64,000 nucleotides of DNA from Volucella zonaria (taxonomy: Eukaryota > Arthropoda > Insecta > Diptera > Syrphidae). Where the stretch lies: contig OZ014534.1 of assembly GCA_963966105.1 (NCBI GenBank), forward strand, positions 101,754,358 through 101,818,357, read 5' to 3'. The position numbers and the translations under genes were made by a program. Positions within the stretch are counted from its first letter, which is position 1. The number at the start of each line of letters is the position of its first letter. This document shows, one piece after another, positions 46,080 to 58,439 of this stretch. The notes under the pieces were generated by a model. It did not search any database, was not told the DNA's origin, and saw only the letters and a program-made list of their open reading frames with translations.

Positions 46080-48260
46080 TTTCATATTTTTCTCTGTTGC
46101 TTTTACTTACTTGGGTCTTCGGACCTATTATGTTCGTATGGCCTCGACTACTCCTACGCGCCATCGTGTACTGTTTCTAATGGTGTATCTCAGCTCTCTC
46201 CAGCTCTTACCCAATTGTGCTGATTTCTCTTCGACCGTTCTTCACCAAGTAACTTCTAGGTCAGCCCACTCGTCTGCCTCTCTACGTGAGAGGGTTCCAT
46301 TGCATCGTTTCACTCGCAATGCACTCGTGACCTTCACGAAGCGTATGCCCAATCCACTGCCACTTACGTCTTCGTATGGTAGAGTGAATGGGTTCCTGAC
46401 CTGTTCTCATTAGAGATACCGTTGGGCCAGAAAATCCTCAAGATGTTTCGCAGACATCTTTTCACGAACGCTTGCAGCTTTCTTGTGACAGCGGGTGTGA
46501 CTTTCCAAGTGCTGGTCTTTAGGCTGATTGAGCTGTTAATCCATATTTTGGACAGCATTCCGAACCCAGCCTTTGCTTTCCCGATTCGCCTGATTATATA
46601 TAGTTCGGTCCCGCCAACAGTATAGGCAACAGTCCCAAGATATTGAAAATTCTCTACCATCTCTACTGGTTGTCGAGAAATCTTTACTTGGTTAGATGAG
46701 GAAATTCAAAGGCTGATCTTTTTCGTTTTTACCGTATTGATCTTTAGCTCTACGATTTCAGCTTCTATCTCCACACTTGTTGTCAGTTGATGGAGATCCA
46801 TGATCCTCTGGGAGAGTAAGCATACGTCGTCCGCGTAGTACAGATGTTTGAAGTGTGATCGCAGAGTCCACTCAATTCCTCCATTTCCAGTCGACAAAGC
46901 CGCATGCAGTACATCACTTATCACCAACAGGAGCAGCATTGGTGACAGTATACAGCCCTGTCTAACCCCGCTTTGGATTTCAAACTCACCTGACAACCTT
47001 CCTTTACTCAGAACGTGACATTTCGATCCATCATATGCCCCTCCTGCGATAAGCAAGCCAGATAAATTCTCTATTGGCACAATCGACCGCCTTTTCGCAG
47101 GTGAAGTGGTGATTGGTATTCAACGCACTGTTCGATGATGGAAAGCAAGGTGTAGATGTGGTCCACACAGGAAGATCCAGTGCGGAATCCAGCTTATTCG
47201 GCGCCGAGTGTGTCTTCGAAGTGGTCTTTTATTCGCTTCAGAACGATTTTTGCTTTTACCTTGGCTACTACAGGCAGCACGCCTGCGTGGGGTATCCTTT
47301 CTTTGCGGGCTTGACAATTGATCCTAGCCCAAGTTTCTTCGGAAAGCCAAGAGCTGTTTCTTCCTTGCGAGCGATCGATAATACTTTCAGCACCGGATAT
47401 GAAGACATTTTCACATCACAGTAGTGGTTTCCGATGGATGTAGGTTCCGTGCTTTCAATCCTTGTAAAAGGTCGTTCCCTAGTTGTTGGCGGACTGCGGG
47501 ATCCTTTAGTCTATCGCTATTAAACTTAGACATTCGAGTGTTTTCTTGGGATCTCCGAACTGCAGCTGTACGTAGTCTAACGGTAGCAATCATAAGATGG
47601 TGGTCCCGGGCCATTCTCATGTCCGCACCCCTTCTGTTATGAACGTCCTGATGACTTCTCCTAAATCGCCGGCTGATCGCGAAGTGAACAATAGGTTTGG
47701 AAGTTGCTTGTCTGTCCGTCGTCATCCAACTTACTTTGTGGCACCTCTTATACTCAAATATGGTCCCTCCTATTAAAAGGCGATTGACGTTGCCAAAATC
47801 GACAAAACGTACGCCATTGTCGTTGCGGTCGCTAACACCAGTACATTATTGTCATTGCCAAGCTTTACCATTATGATGTCTCCGCGTGGTGTAGCAGCAC
47901 TCAGCCGATTATAAAAGTCCTCCTTATTATACAAGATAGCTCCGTTGGGGGGTAACACTGTATGATGGTGACGCGACGTACTCTAGTCCGGAACCTGGCT
48001 TTCAGGATCCGGTCGTCTAAAGGTTCCCAGGAAGCTTTTGAGATCTGTTTTGGAAAGCAGCAAACCAACGTCGGAGTAGAGCAGTACAGTGTTACGAGTT
48101 GGAGACTTAAATTTGCCTGAGCCCAACCAGCTAACTTCACTAATCCCTAAGATGCCTATCTTATACCGCCTGAACTCCTTCTCTACTTAGAGGAATCTGG
48201 CATCTTGAGGACGTTAACTTCCGTTATCGGGAATCGTCTTCACATTCCAACCATCCCAAA
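46080..48260 (-). mobile_element. RTE/BovB-like LINE, copy B
   Basis: Same family and strand as copy A. Endonuclease: FRRYKIGILGISEVSWLGSG near 48.16 kb and RRSHQDVHNRRGADMRMARD then HHLMIATVRLRTAAVRR near 47.6 kb. RT: WRGICVLPVVAKV-like residues and CVDHIYTLLSIIEQCVEYQS near 47.1-47.3 kb (frames broken), then FEIQSGVRQGCILSPMLLLL, GGIEWTLRSHFKHLYYADDV (YADD intact) and LKINTVKTKKISL. C-terminus: VENFQYLGTVAYTVGGTELY, KAKAGFGMLSKIW, RCLRNILRIFWPNGISNE and REISTIG then RELRY-like residues near 46.2 kb. The N-terminal RT region is heavily deleted. Confidence 0.85.
46706..47080 (-). pseudogene. RT active-site segment of RTE copy B
   Basis: A 124-codon frame with GAYDGSKCHVLSKGRLSGEF, VRQGCILSPMLLLLVISDVL and FKHLYYADDVCLLSQRIMDL. 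It keeps the QGC-LSP block that copy A has lost, and the catalytic YADD. The M start is arbitrary. Confidence 0.85.
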
Positions 48261-50885
48261 AGTTCCTCTAAAATTGGTAACATTTGTAGTATTTTCTAAG
48301 CTATTATCGCTTCCAGTCTTTTCCTTAGAGAGTTTTCTCTATGTAAAAATTCGTTGAGGATGAGCATGACTTAATAAAGCAACCTTTTATGTGAAGTAGG
48401 CTCTTACTTGGAGGGGCTGGAGTAAAGGGAAGACGAGGTTAAATCCTTTCTAAGATCCATTTCCTAGAATTAATAATTATTGATAGGTGAGATCCACTCA
48501 GACATTGAGTTAAAATCCAAAATTATTATTGGTTCAAGTGAACGGAGGCTAATTAGTCACAACTCACTTATCTACCTACCTACCTATGTACATAAGTCCT
48601 GGCTATGTGCACTATAGTGCATGAGCATTTATTGTACGAGTACATCTGACTGCCATTGTACATTAGATCCCACACATTAACTCCACAAAAGGGATCTGGC
48701 AACCTCAGATCTAGGAACTGTGAAGTGGATCCGTTTTGATTAATGTTAAACACACCTTCAGTATTCTAGATATCCGGTCATTGCGAAAAGCCAACACTGA
48801 GTCGGAAGTAAGGTACGTTGATATGCCGGACGCCAAAATGCCGAACGTAGACTGTGATCTTGAAAGTCACTTAGATCGCCAATAAGCAATCGCTTTTGAA
48901 TCTTTTTCAAGAAGTCTTTTACTACCATCATCGGGGACCGAAAACTAGCGGCGAAATTGCTAGTAAATTTTGAAACCGAAAAACATTCCATTTTAGGTTA
49001 GATGAATCGTTCCAGTAACGTGAGTACAAATGCTCGCAACAAGAAGATACCAATACTATTGTATTTTACCGGTGACGAAAAATACTTTAATTTAAAAATG
49101 GCTATTTCCTTCGGCTTTAAAGGCAAGTTAAAAGACATCATCCATCAGTTGAAAACGCCCTTAGCTCTTCTGCGAATTCGGTATTGCTTACAAAACTCAA
49201 ATATGGAGAAAGGCTGTACTAGTACAGGGACTTCGAATTAATCAGAATGATTCCAATTTTAACAAAATTAACACTTAGGATATGGAACACACAGTAAACA
49301 GCAACGCCGGCATGGCTCGAAGATATGTACTTCGAATTCAAGCATTAGAGGAGGGCTCATTCATTATCACTACATATGTAGTCCCTCGAATTTTGGAGTT
49401 CTAGAACTGTGGTTTATTATTTTTTTCTGTTTTTTTTATTATTATATCTCTTTGTAGATCTCCATTTTTTTTAGTGAAGACAGCACTTTTGACGACTTCT
49501 TTTCTATGCTGGCACCTATGGATTAAAAGTTGGAAATCTTGAATTTGAGATTGTATTTCTTATGTTTTTAATTGAAAACAAGCAAAAACCGCAGTAGGGA
49601 TTTTCCCCATTGAGTCAATAAGTTGTCTTATAAACTTTTCTAAATCTACAGAAGTACTCACTTTTCAGAAGTGCTGACTCCTATCTCATATCACTCTGCT
49701 GGAGATAGTTTATAAATAATATTATCGCTATACCTCTCCTACTACATAAAAATAAACTCAACCTTACTCGTGCATAAGAAAAAACATAAAGAATCCAGAA
49801 TATAGCGAATCCGATTCTAAGCCCTTCCGCAGTGACATAAATATCCTTCTGGCAAAAAAAAAATCCTCTACGACTTTATTACAATTGTCTGTTTTATCAT
49901 TCAACTCATGTTAAGTTTCAATTTTTAAAATTAAATTTTACAACCACTTAAATTTATCTACAGCTACTCTTCTATGACCAGTATCTTCAAAATCCTTTTT
50001 GTAACTTTTTGCTGCTGCCAGTCAAACACTTGAAAAGGTTAAGGACTTCTAGAGTTATGTGGAGAATCTGATATCCGTTTTTCTTGAAACACATTCCAAT
50101 TTTTTTTTATTACGAAAACGTACGAACGAAAAATCGCACGACATTTTATGATGTGATCATTTTTGTGTCGTGTGTTTATTGCTTTTTTAGGACAATTTTG
50201 AATTATTTTCACGTTCTTCATTGCATGTTTTATTTGTTTAAATCTTAACTTAAATGACAGTAATGTTGCAAGCATGTTGATAATAATTTAGTTTTTTTAT
50301 TATTTTTTTTTTTCTGTTTCTAAAAGAAGGGAAATGTACCCTTTGGCTGTTGGTTATGGAATGAGGAAGGGACGAAACTTTCGGGTAGTTTGAGGTATAC
50401 ACGTATCTGATAACATAAAGGTCGAACTGCTTAAAAATTCATTTTTCATCTCAGGGTTATTTAGCATAATCTTCTTTAGTGGACGTAATACAAAAATAAC
50501 AATCAGAATCCTTAAACAAAAAGCTGACTCAATTGATTTCTTGTAGATTGAACATTGTTTAACTTGAAAAAAGGTTGGGATCTCCAATTCTCATAGTTCG
50601 TCAACATAAAATAATTCAGATTACCCACGTTCTTGCAAAGAATCACTTATCTCATCTTTGCCCTCACCAGTTTTTATATAGCATTCGGCAGCATATCATG
50701 TGGCTAAGTGCCAATACTTCTGTGTCATCTACGTTTTTCTTTTTTTGCAAAGCAATGTTAGGGATTAAGAGGATTTTCCCACAGATCAGAAAAAGGTAAT
50801 TTTGATGTGATGTCGCAGGAATTGATAGACTTTAATGGACATACTCTGCTGACGGACTTAGTTTATTTAACCCTTGTATTTAACC
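48261..50885. other. 2.6-kb spacer, no gene recognised
   Basis: AT-rich with poly-T tracts (49.43-49.45 and 50.28-50.31 kb) and CTAC/TACC repeats near 48.57 kb. The frames at 48.76-48.99 kb (-) and 49.00-49.24 kb (+), 77-79 codons, have no motif I recognise; chance frames are likely. Confidence 0.5.
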
Positions 50886-51217
50886 TCAGATAGTGGCGTG
50901 GTTCTGCAAATCGGGGAAAAAAAATCACAGTTCGGGCAATCCCACATCACCTGCCCCTGGTCATAGTGCTGTTGTTTGCACTCGGCCACTGCCGTTACTG
51001 TGTAACTCTGTTATACAGCAGAGGCGGCGACTGAGTGCATGTAACACCTGATGAATAGCGGGTTGCGAGTGTGAATTCTGTTGGTGCACTATCTCATGTT
51101 GTTGTAAGGGCATAACACCTACAACAATATGATTCAGTAAACCAACGTAAGAGTTTCCACGTTGCAGCCTTGCTTAGCGTCGTCAGTGTTTCTGTCTTTT
51201 GTCTTTCTTAGGTTGTA

Positions 51218-51955
51218 ATGGCTCGGGAATTTAGAGTGGACATAGCAAATATGCTAAAAAGTAATCATTTTTCCGCGTACGCCCACGTCTGTAAATCCAA
51301 ACCAGGTGTTTTGGCACTTAGTGAAACGCAGGTAGATTCCCGCCTACATCTCTCAGATCACTCTGATCTGAAGCTACCTGGCTACGAACTAGTGATACTA
51401 TCATTTCCTCATCGCGGTCTCGCCATTTATGTGCGTATTGATATAGCTCAACAAATTCCACCACAATTTAGTCCTTGTTCCAATCCGGAATTCAATTTCA
51501 TATGGTTAAAATTTCATTTCTGCAAGAAAATTATAGACTATTGCTTTACTTACAGAAGCTCCAAACTGAACAACAACTCGACCTTTAACGAGTTTGATGC
51601 GCTGTCTGACTCCATACAAAGAATTGTATCCCTGTATCCTCATACTGAAATCGTGATTACGGGCGATTTCAATATACACAATTCTGGTTGGCTTTGATAT
51701 TCTGGACAGACAACACCCGAAGGACGGTGTGTTGAGATCTTTGCTGCGGAAAATAACTTAACGCAGCTTGTAAATGAGCCCACGCAGATACCAGACGTTG
51801 ATAGTCATACCGCCAACACCCTGGACTTGTTTTTAACTTCTCACCCTGATAAATACACTGTCGATGTGTTCTCCCCTCTAGGCTCGTTAGACCATTGTGT
51901 CATATCAGCTAATTTCTCGTACACCGAACACACAGTTAGAGAAAAGATTCCTAAA
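51218..51955 (+). pseudogene. endonuclease domain of LINE copy 2
   Basis: The frame opens at MAREFRVDIANMLKSNHFSA, with KPGVLALSETQVDSRLHLSD (glutamate motif) and SDLKLPGYELVILSFPHRGL, then TEIVITGDFNIHNSGWL, the intact GDFN active site. A TGA at 51695-51697 (GWL-stop) interrupts; the frame continues as EGRCVEIFAAENNLTQLVNE and TLDLFLTSHPDKYTVDVFSP with SLDHCVISANF, where SDH has become LDH. A complete endonuclease apart from one stop and this substitution. Confidence 0.85.
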
Positions 51956-52148
51956 AGAATCATATGGCAATAAGAGAAAGCCTATTGGAGCGGACTTAAC
52001 ACCTTTAGGAAATTTAATTGGTCGCTATGTTTCCTCGATAACGACGTAAATGCTGCTGCTGATTAGATCACTGACACTATTCTGCTTGGAATGAGATCCT
52101 TTATCCCTCATCGGATTTAGAGCATCAGACCAAAAGAAAAGCCATGGT

Positions 52149-52974
52149 ATGACTCGAGCTGTAAAGAAGCTGTCAGGGTTAGAGAAATGTTTTTTTTGGT
52201 CCTTCAAGACCAACCCAACAGTGGAAAACCGAAAAAAATTCAAACGAGCCAGGAATGACTGCAACGTCTTTCTCAAGGGCGTGAAATTTGTATACGAGTA
52301 CGACCAAAAACTGAGGCAAAAAATACTACAATGTCCCAAAGGTAGCAAAAGCTTTCGGTCGTTCGTCAAAAACATTGGAAATTCTGCCTCATCCTCCATC
52401 CCAACGCTCATTTACAATGACATTCCAGCTGTCAGCTCTTTGGACAAGGCCAATCTGCTTGCTGCTCACTTTGCGGCCAGTTCAACACTTTCAGATTATG
52501 CTTTATCTCCGCCTACACTTGAGTGCATCGAATCTTCATTGGGACGGATCCCCTTTCGCACTCGTGTAGTAGCAAGAGTACTCAAAGATCTTAACATCCA
52601 CAAATCCGCTGGTACAGATGGCATATCTCCCCTTCATCTGAAGGGGTGTTCTTTCTTTTTCATCAATCCTACGCTTTAGGACTTTTTCCGAGCAGATGGA
52701 AAACAGCATTTGTCCAGTGCGTCCTTAAAAAAGGCGAATCTTCCTCTCTCTCCTCCTATAGACCCATTGCACTTACGTCACTTCTTTCTAAGGTCATGGA
52801 AACGCTGATAAACCGTCAGTTCATGAAATATCTAGAAACACGAAAACTTCTCAATTACCGGCAGTACGGTTTTTGTTGCAACAGGTCCACTGGTGAACCA
52901 AAGTGGAACCAAAGTCTATACCAATCTGGCGAAAGCAAGATAGTTGTACTTGATATTTCTAAGGCATTTGACAG
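52149..52974 (+). pseudogene. reverse transcriptase (N-terminal part) of LINE copy 2
   Basis: From KKFKRARNDCNVFLKGVKFV onward, close to identical with copy 3: KAGTDGISPLH-type RT entry (Pro of GPDGIS changed to Thr), then a deletion in the SLAKPLRRLF segment, SSLSSYRPIALTSLLSKVME, RQYGFCCNRSTG, a further deletion, and KIVVLDISKAFDRG, where the element breaks off. A frame change near 52190 is caused by an extra T in a T-run relative to copy 3. Confidence 0.85.
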
Positions 52975-53700
52975 AGGCTGTCGAAGTCGGCCGCGGAAGA
53001 CGCCTACTGTATTATTCGCGAAGGGGTGTGAACTAATATATGTTATGCCATGCCGTCTACTCTGATATATATATCCCTCCAGCAGCAGTGTCGAAAATGG
53101 AGACATTTCCGGTGTTGCGGACCACAACGCATGTTGTGAACAAGGCTGAAGCTCCCAAGGTTTCCCTGTAGGATCAAAGCCATTTTCGGCGGTGATCCTA
53201 CAGCTGCCTGACGTGCTTTGCATTCGGCCGATCCCGCAGTGAGGCGGACGCCTCAGCCGGGTGTTTTTGTAGCAGCTACTAGCTACATGACCGAGCACAT
53301 TGCTCACTCAGTCCATTCTGAATCTCCGGAGTCGACGCTTGGGCATCGAACTAGATGACCCGGTTCCCCCTAGCTGTGACGACGGATAGTCTAACGACAA
53401 CTTCAGAAGAGGTTCCTTCTAGGAAGCTGTTCTTTACTGCTGTTTCCACCACCTCGTTTACGAGTATCACCATGGGTTCGTGGGGTCAACGTTCTCACTC
53501 TACCCACATGCAGCACTACTTCGGTGAGGACTACGGCAAACTTATCGTGGCTTTCCTGGGCAACCCAATGAAGTTCCTCCAGAACCCCACCCGACCTCGT
53601 CTCTATAGCCGCCTTGACTTGGGCGCCCAGTCTCTCCACATCTACCTTTTTCATCAGCCCAAGGATCTCGGAATATTTTTTTCCCTGGGCTGCCAGAACA
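52975..53700 (-). pseudogene. R1/I-type LINE gag (ORF1) fragment, GC-rich
   Basis: Minus-strand YSEILGLMKKVDVERLGAQV followed by KAAIETRSGGVLEEL resembles the conserved pre-knuckle segment of R1-group gag proteins (YSEIL-x-MK...LG-x-VK-x-I-x-T-x-x-GG-x-LLEL). Further down, LGHVASSCYKNTRLRRPPHC could be a zinc-knuckle remnant. The block is markedly GC-richer than its surroundings, and its left edge is the broken end of LINE copy 2. A plus-strand frame of 125 codons (53355-53732) overlaps it, but I regard it as the shadow. Confidence 0.55.
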
Positions 53701-56700
53701 AGGACTGCTTCTGGTTACACCTTTATCCGTAGGCGAAAGGGAGCCCCTTTCTTCTGGTGAATTTGGGTGGTATTGAATCCGGTCTCTCCCCTATTCTCCT
53801 TTTTTTTCATCATCTTCTCAGTCTCTCACTCCTCTTCCGTTGGAAGATTGGATCACGTTTTCGAAGAAAGGGATAAGGTTTCCCTCTTTTCTTCTTTGAT
53901 GGATGTTTCTCTCAATCGAAATGTTCAATTTACTTGAGATGTGAATCGGCAATAATGTACTGTACATAAAGGGCCTAAGGCCGAACGAAATAAGTAGTAT
54001 ACATAGATGAGGAATATGATTGTGTTATTTATATGTAGATACATGTGGCGGAAGACTTATTATATAAGTACAACCAGATAGTTTGAATGTTTCACAAGGT
54101 ACACGACATAAATTTGGACTTGTACAAAGTGACCAAGAATTCACGAAGCATGGAATTCAAATCTCAACTAACGAATTTTCATCTTTTCCGAATCCCTAGC
54201 CCTAATTCTCGGAAAATTTTCAAATATTTCGCCTTCGAAATCTCTTCCTAGCAAACTCTATATTGTCTGGTTTATTTTCTAGTTTGCGGAGTTATCCAAT
54301 TCCATGGTCAGGATAGTTACTAGCAATCCCCTGGGCGCTAGCAAATTCAGGAAAAGAACAGATTAAAATCTCATTGCTGCTAAAACCGAATCGAATCAAA
54401 CTCAATCTAGTGGTTCGCCTTCCTGTACTTGTATTACTGAAAGCCTGATACACTGATGTTCAGTGTTTCCTATCGTATAACGGTAATCAATATTGATTTC
54501 AAAGTCCACTGAGGAAAGAAAAACTATGTACCATCCATATCCGAAATTCGCTGAGAGATACATTCCATATCTCAAGGAAACAGATACATTGAAACCCAAT
54601 ATAAAGCTGACCAATTTTCATCACAATCATTATCATCATCTTCAACATCATCATCATCGTTGTCAAGGAATAGGAAGCCATTTAAATTAAAAATTTCATC
54701 TATAGAGATACAAATAGATAGATAGATTGGAATTAAGATTTGATTTCTGAGAATTTGTTAGAGGGTCAAAAAATTTTAAATTAAATATTTATTGTTCAAC
54801 TTTCATTATTTTATCGCTGCATGGGACAGGGCCTACAACCAAAGACGGTTCTTTAGGAGGGGGTGAGGAATGTCCATAAGCAATATCTACAGATTCAATC
54901 AGGTTAACATTCAATAGATACAGGTAGAACTCGGACGAATGTATGTATTGTACATATGTACATATGTTTTGGATATCTACCCCTGTTAAAACATCCCAAA
55001 AAGGTTCTCCACAAATATTGATTCAAAATTAATGCTTTCGGTATAGTTGAAGGTACTCGTAGCATACATGGTTTTAGTATCTCAAAATTAAAATTTGTTG
55101 ATACTGGAATGGTTCAAGGAATTAATTTCAACAAAAAAAAGACAACGAATGATCAAAGCGAGAAGTTAATGGTAGATTCAGGATACGAAAAGAATTCTTA
55201 TTCATTGTGTTGTTGTGGTATACTTTGATTGAATTCAATGAGTAACCATGCCTACTAAACCGATACAAGTACGTGTATGTACTCAAACAGGAGATACGTA
55301 CACGTAGGCTGTGTACTAGTATGCAGGGACTTTCTCTTGATATGCTTAAGGGATTTTTTCTTTATTAAATTTACGAACCCTGTTCCCTAATCAATCTACA
55401 TATTTACATGTGGTACTTGAAATAAGTTTCCTATGATGTAGGGTATGTGATTTAATATAGGAGATGTCCTTCGTCAAAGTCGAACATTTTACGAGCATAA
55501 GTTCTCGTACATTCTTACACTGTTATATGTGACAAAGGACATTAGTGCCGCTTCACTGAACTATGAATATGCATTTTGTGTAAACAGGACCAGACCATAG
55601 TACAGACACAATGGAACCTCAACCATCATACTTTTAGCCATAGTCATGGTTGTACCATAGTCGTACTATTGAAATGGATTTGAAAGAAAAGTCAAATAAA
55701 ACAGCACAACTTGAGCTGTTAGTTTGGTTCTGAAGGATGTTGGGTTTTTCATGAGAACGATTGAAAAGGGAACTCATATGGGTTCGGTTTAACAGTTGTA
55801 TGCTGTTTACTGGTTCATTTCAATGACAAGCAATAAAGCAAATGCAGTTTTCGAGCAGTTTTCAAAGCTGAAGTTCGAGTTTCCTTAAGGGTGTACTTTC
55901 AAGTCATACATCCACAATTTTGTTTGCTTGAATGTTGGAAATATGTAGTTTCAGAAGGGTGCACTCATTGACTTACAATATCAGCAGAATTGTCACAATT
56001 CGATTGAGATGTCTCCAAATGACTTATGGTTTATTGCTTGGAATATGGTCAAGTCTGAATCTGTTTCAAGGATCCACACTCGTATGCACCCCCCATCTCA
56101 CAAAAGGGATGCGATAGAGATTTATGTCATATTGTAGTTTGAGTGCACATCACTTTTAAACTAACAAAGCTGACATGACTTGACAACAAAGATTTTTTTT
56201 TTTTTTTTTATTTCTTATTTAGTTATGTTGGTTTCCATGAGATAAATGACATCAGAAGGACTTTGGCAATATTGGTTTTAGATGCTTTTCTATGTTTTGT
56301 GAATTTCCTTTTGATATTTATTCCACGGAAATGCACCCTTATGAGGCCATGGATAAAATAAAACCAAACGTGAAAAACCCAATTGCTGATTTTGAGCTTA
56401 GTGAGACTTACAATATGGGGTCGAAGAGGGATATAATTTCAGATACAATAAGCGGCGGGATTGTAACACGTGTTAGGTAAGTAATTTTTTATTGAAATTT
56501 TTGTGAAAATCGGCAAAACATCGTCGAAGATCTTTGGAATCAGTGAGGAGTTCCTGTTGGCTTTAAAACATAGTATATACATCCGAGAGTCCAGCACGGA
56601 ATCTACATAATTGTTCAATATACTCAAATTATTGTACCGAGTAGCTTTATTCAAAAAGTCACCTAGAACTCCCAATTTGAAGTCGTATTACTTGCCTTTA

Positions 56701-58429
56701 CTTATACGCCATGGTCTTCTGTGAGACATGGGGTCTTTACACAATCCCCATATGATATCATAGAATGTTTCTTGCAATATTCGAACCAGTAATATTCAAT
56801 CATTGAACTGTAAAATTTATTAGTTTCTTTGCACAATTTAGTCTGTTCATGACCAAGGTTGCATTTTATGCTTAACCTTATTGCATATGGTCTGACATAT
56901 ATACTTCGTTAAACATATGCAAATCTATGATGAAGATGTGTCAGAAAAGAGGAGAGATGATATGTTAAAATACCTCTTATATTATTGAGTTAAAGAAGGT
57001 TGATTTCTCGCTTTTTTACGTCGATGTAGAAGAAGGTATTGGTTCACACTAACTTCTGTGTATTATTCTCTTTTGGAAGTTAGATAAAGGAATTCCTCAT
57101 CTAAAATCGGACCCATCATTTTATCATTTCTGCTGAAAATACAAACTACACTACAGTCTCTAGTATGACCACATAACTCTCTCTCAAGGAGTATTCGTGT
57201 GCAATAGTATCGTTCCTAGATATCGACAACGTTGACAGCTACTCGATCACCAACTCTCTTCAGGAATTGGTCAGTAATATACACGTGTTCGAATTTTAAA
57301 AACAAGTTTAAAAACAAGTGTGCTTTTATTCTGTCTCCGTAAGTGACGTTTTAATTAAAAGCGAAATCGGGAACCCACACGGCTGGTTAAGCTATAAAAG
57401 ACATAACTATGTGATTTGTAAAGCTGAGCTTATAATAATATTACTCCTCCTTTCCTCATAAGGAACAGTGCACTTTGCTTATAGAATTCAATGTTTAATA
57501 TATGATAAATAAGTACTTCGTGGTTTAGTAACTTGTATTAACTCAAAATAAGTAGGAGCCATGTTTATGGATTCTCTTCAAAAATACTTGAATGCCGCAA
57601 GTCGCGTTTATATATTTTATGGTCGATAGAAGTCAGGCTGTTTAGTTTCGTGACCAGCGTGTATTCGATAGGGACATTGCTGGTTTGTTTATGGTTCGGT
57701 CGATGATGATGATGGCAACGATAATAATTCTGTCTCGCCTGCAGTTGCGTCTTTTCTGAAAATCTGAAATTTAAAATCTTTGTTTCGTTCGAAAATAGCG
57801 TTGTCCTTTCGCATAACCAGCGTTTTCATCAGCGGATCAGCTTTGGATACTACACCTGCAGGCTTCGACCTACCCCTTCTCCCATGTATTGTTTATATAA
57901 CACAATTTCCAGGTTCCAAGCAAAAGCTCTGGTCTACGCGCTGTTTTTTTGTTGGTATGTTGTTATTGCTATTTCGCCTTATTCATTTCACCCCGGAGAG
58001 TGACAGTTACTACTTAAATAGGCTGCAACAATTTTTGTTGAATAGAATGCTTTGTTCTTACTAACCGACACAGCAGAATGTACCAAAAGCTGGCATTAAT
58101 TCGAGAATTGAAATGTGCTCTTTTTTTTCTTTCTTAGTAGCAATTAATTTTATTTGTATCTAACCCACAAGTTCAGGTATTAGGTAAGATTCAAGTAAAT
58201 ATTATTTTCAAAATAATGCTATATTTGGCAATTTTTTCGTATAATACTCATGGCACTGTTAAATGGCATTTTTTTTCCAGGTAATTTCAAAGATTGATCG
58301 AATTAATAAGGTTTCGGGTGAGATCCAGCTATAAACTTTATTACATTTTATAGAGTGGCAATTTGGCACCTTAGTACCGTGAAAATATTCTGCCCATCAC
58401 TTGCCCCATTTTTTAAACGATTTTTTTAA
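53701..58429. other. 4.7-kb AT-rich stretch with simple repeats, no gene recognised
   Basis: Includes ATC/CAT-rich sequence (54.62-54.66 kb), a short GATA run (54.71-54.73 kb), TGTACATATGTACATATG (54.95-54.97 kb) and a long T-run (56.19-56.21 kb). A histidine-rich frame near 54.6 kb is the microsatellite read as protein. No transposon motif seen by eye. Confidence 0.5.
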
Positions 58430-58439
58430 ATGTTACCAT

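Larger units (their letters stand above)
50886..52974 (+). mobile_element. CR1/L2-like LINE, copy 2 (3'-truncated)
   Basis: The 5' UTR (about 50.89-51.2 kb) aligns with copy 1. The endonuclease (51.22-51.9 kb), linker and RT up to SKAFDR follow, then the homology ends abruptly at about 52974 where a GC-rich gag fragment begins. Losing the 3' end is not how LINEs normally truncate, so a later deletion or insertion is implied. Confidence 0.85.

Noticed and set aside
53355..53732. A 125-codon plus-strand frame in GC-rich sequence
   Set aside because: No recognisable motif; the minus strand reads as R1/I-type gag, and GC-rich DNA has few chance stops.
54493..54690. Histidine-rich short protein near 54.6 kb
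   Set aside because: Produced by an ATC/CAT-rich simple repeat.
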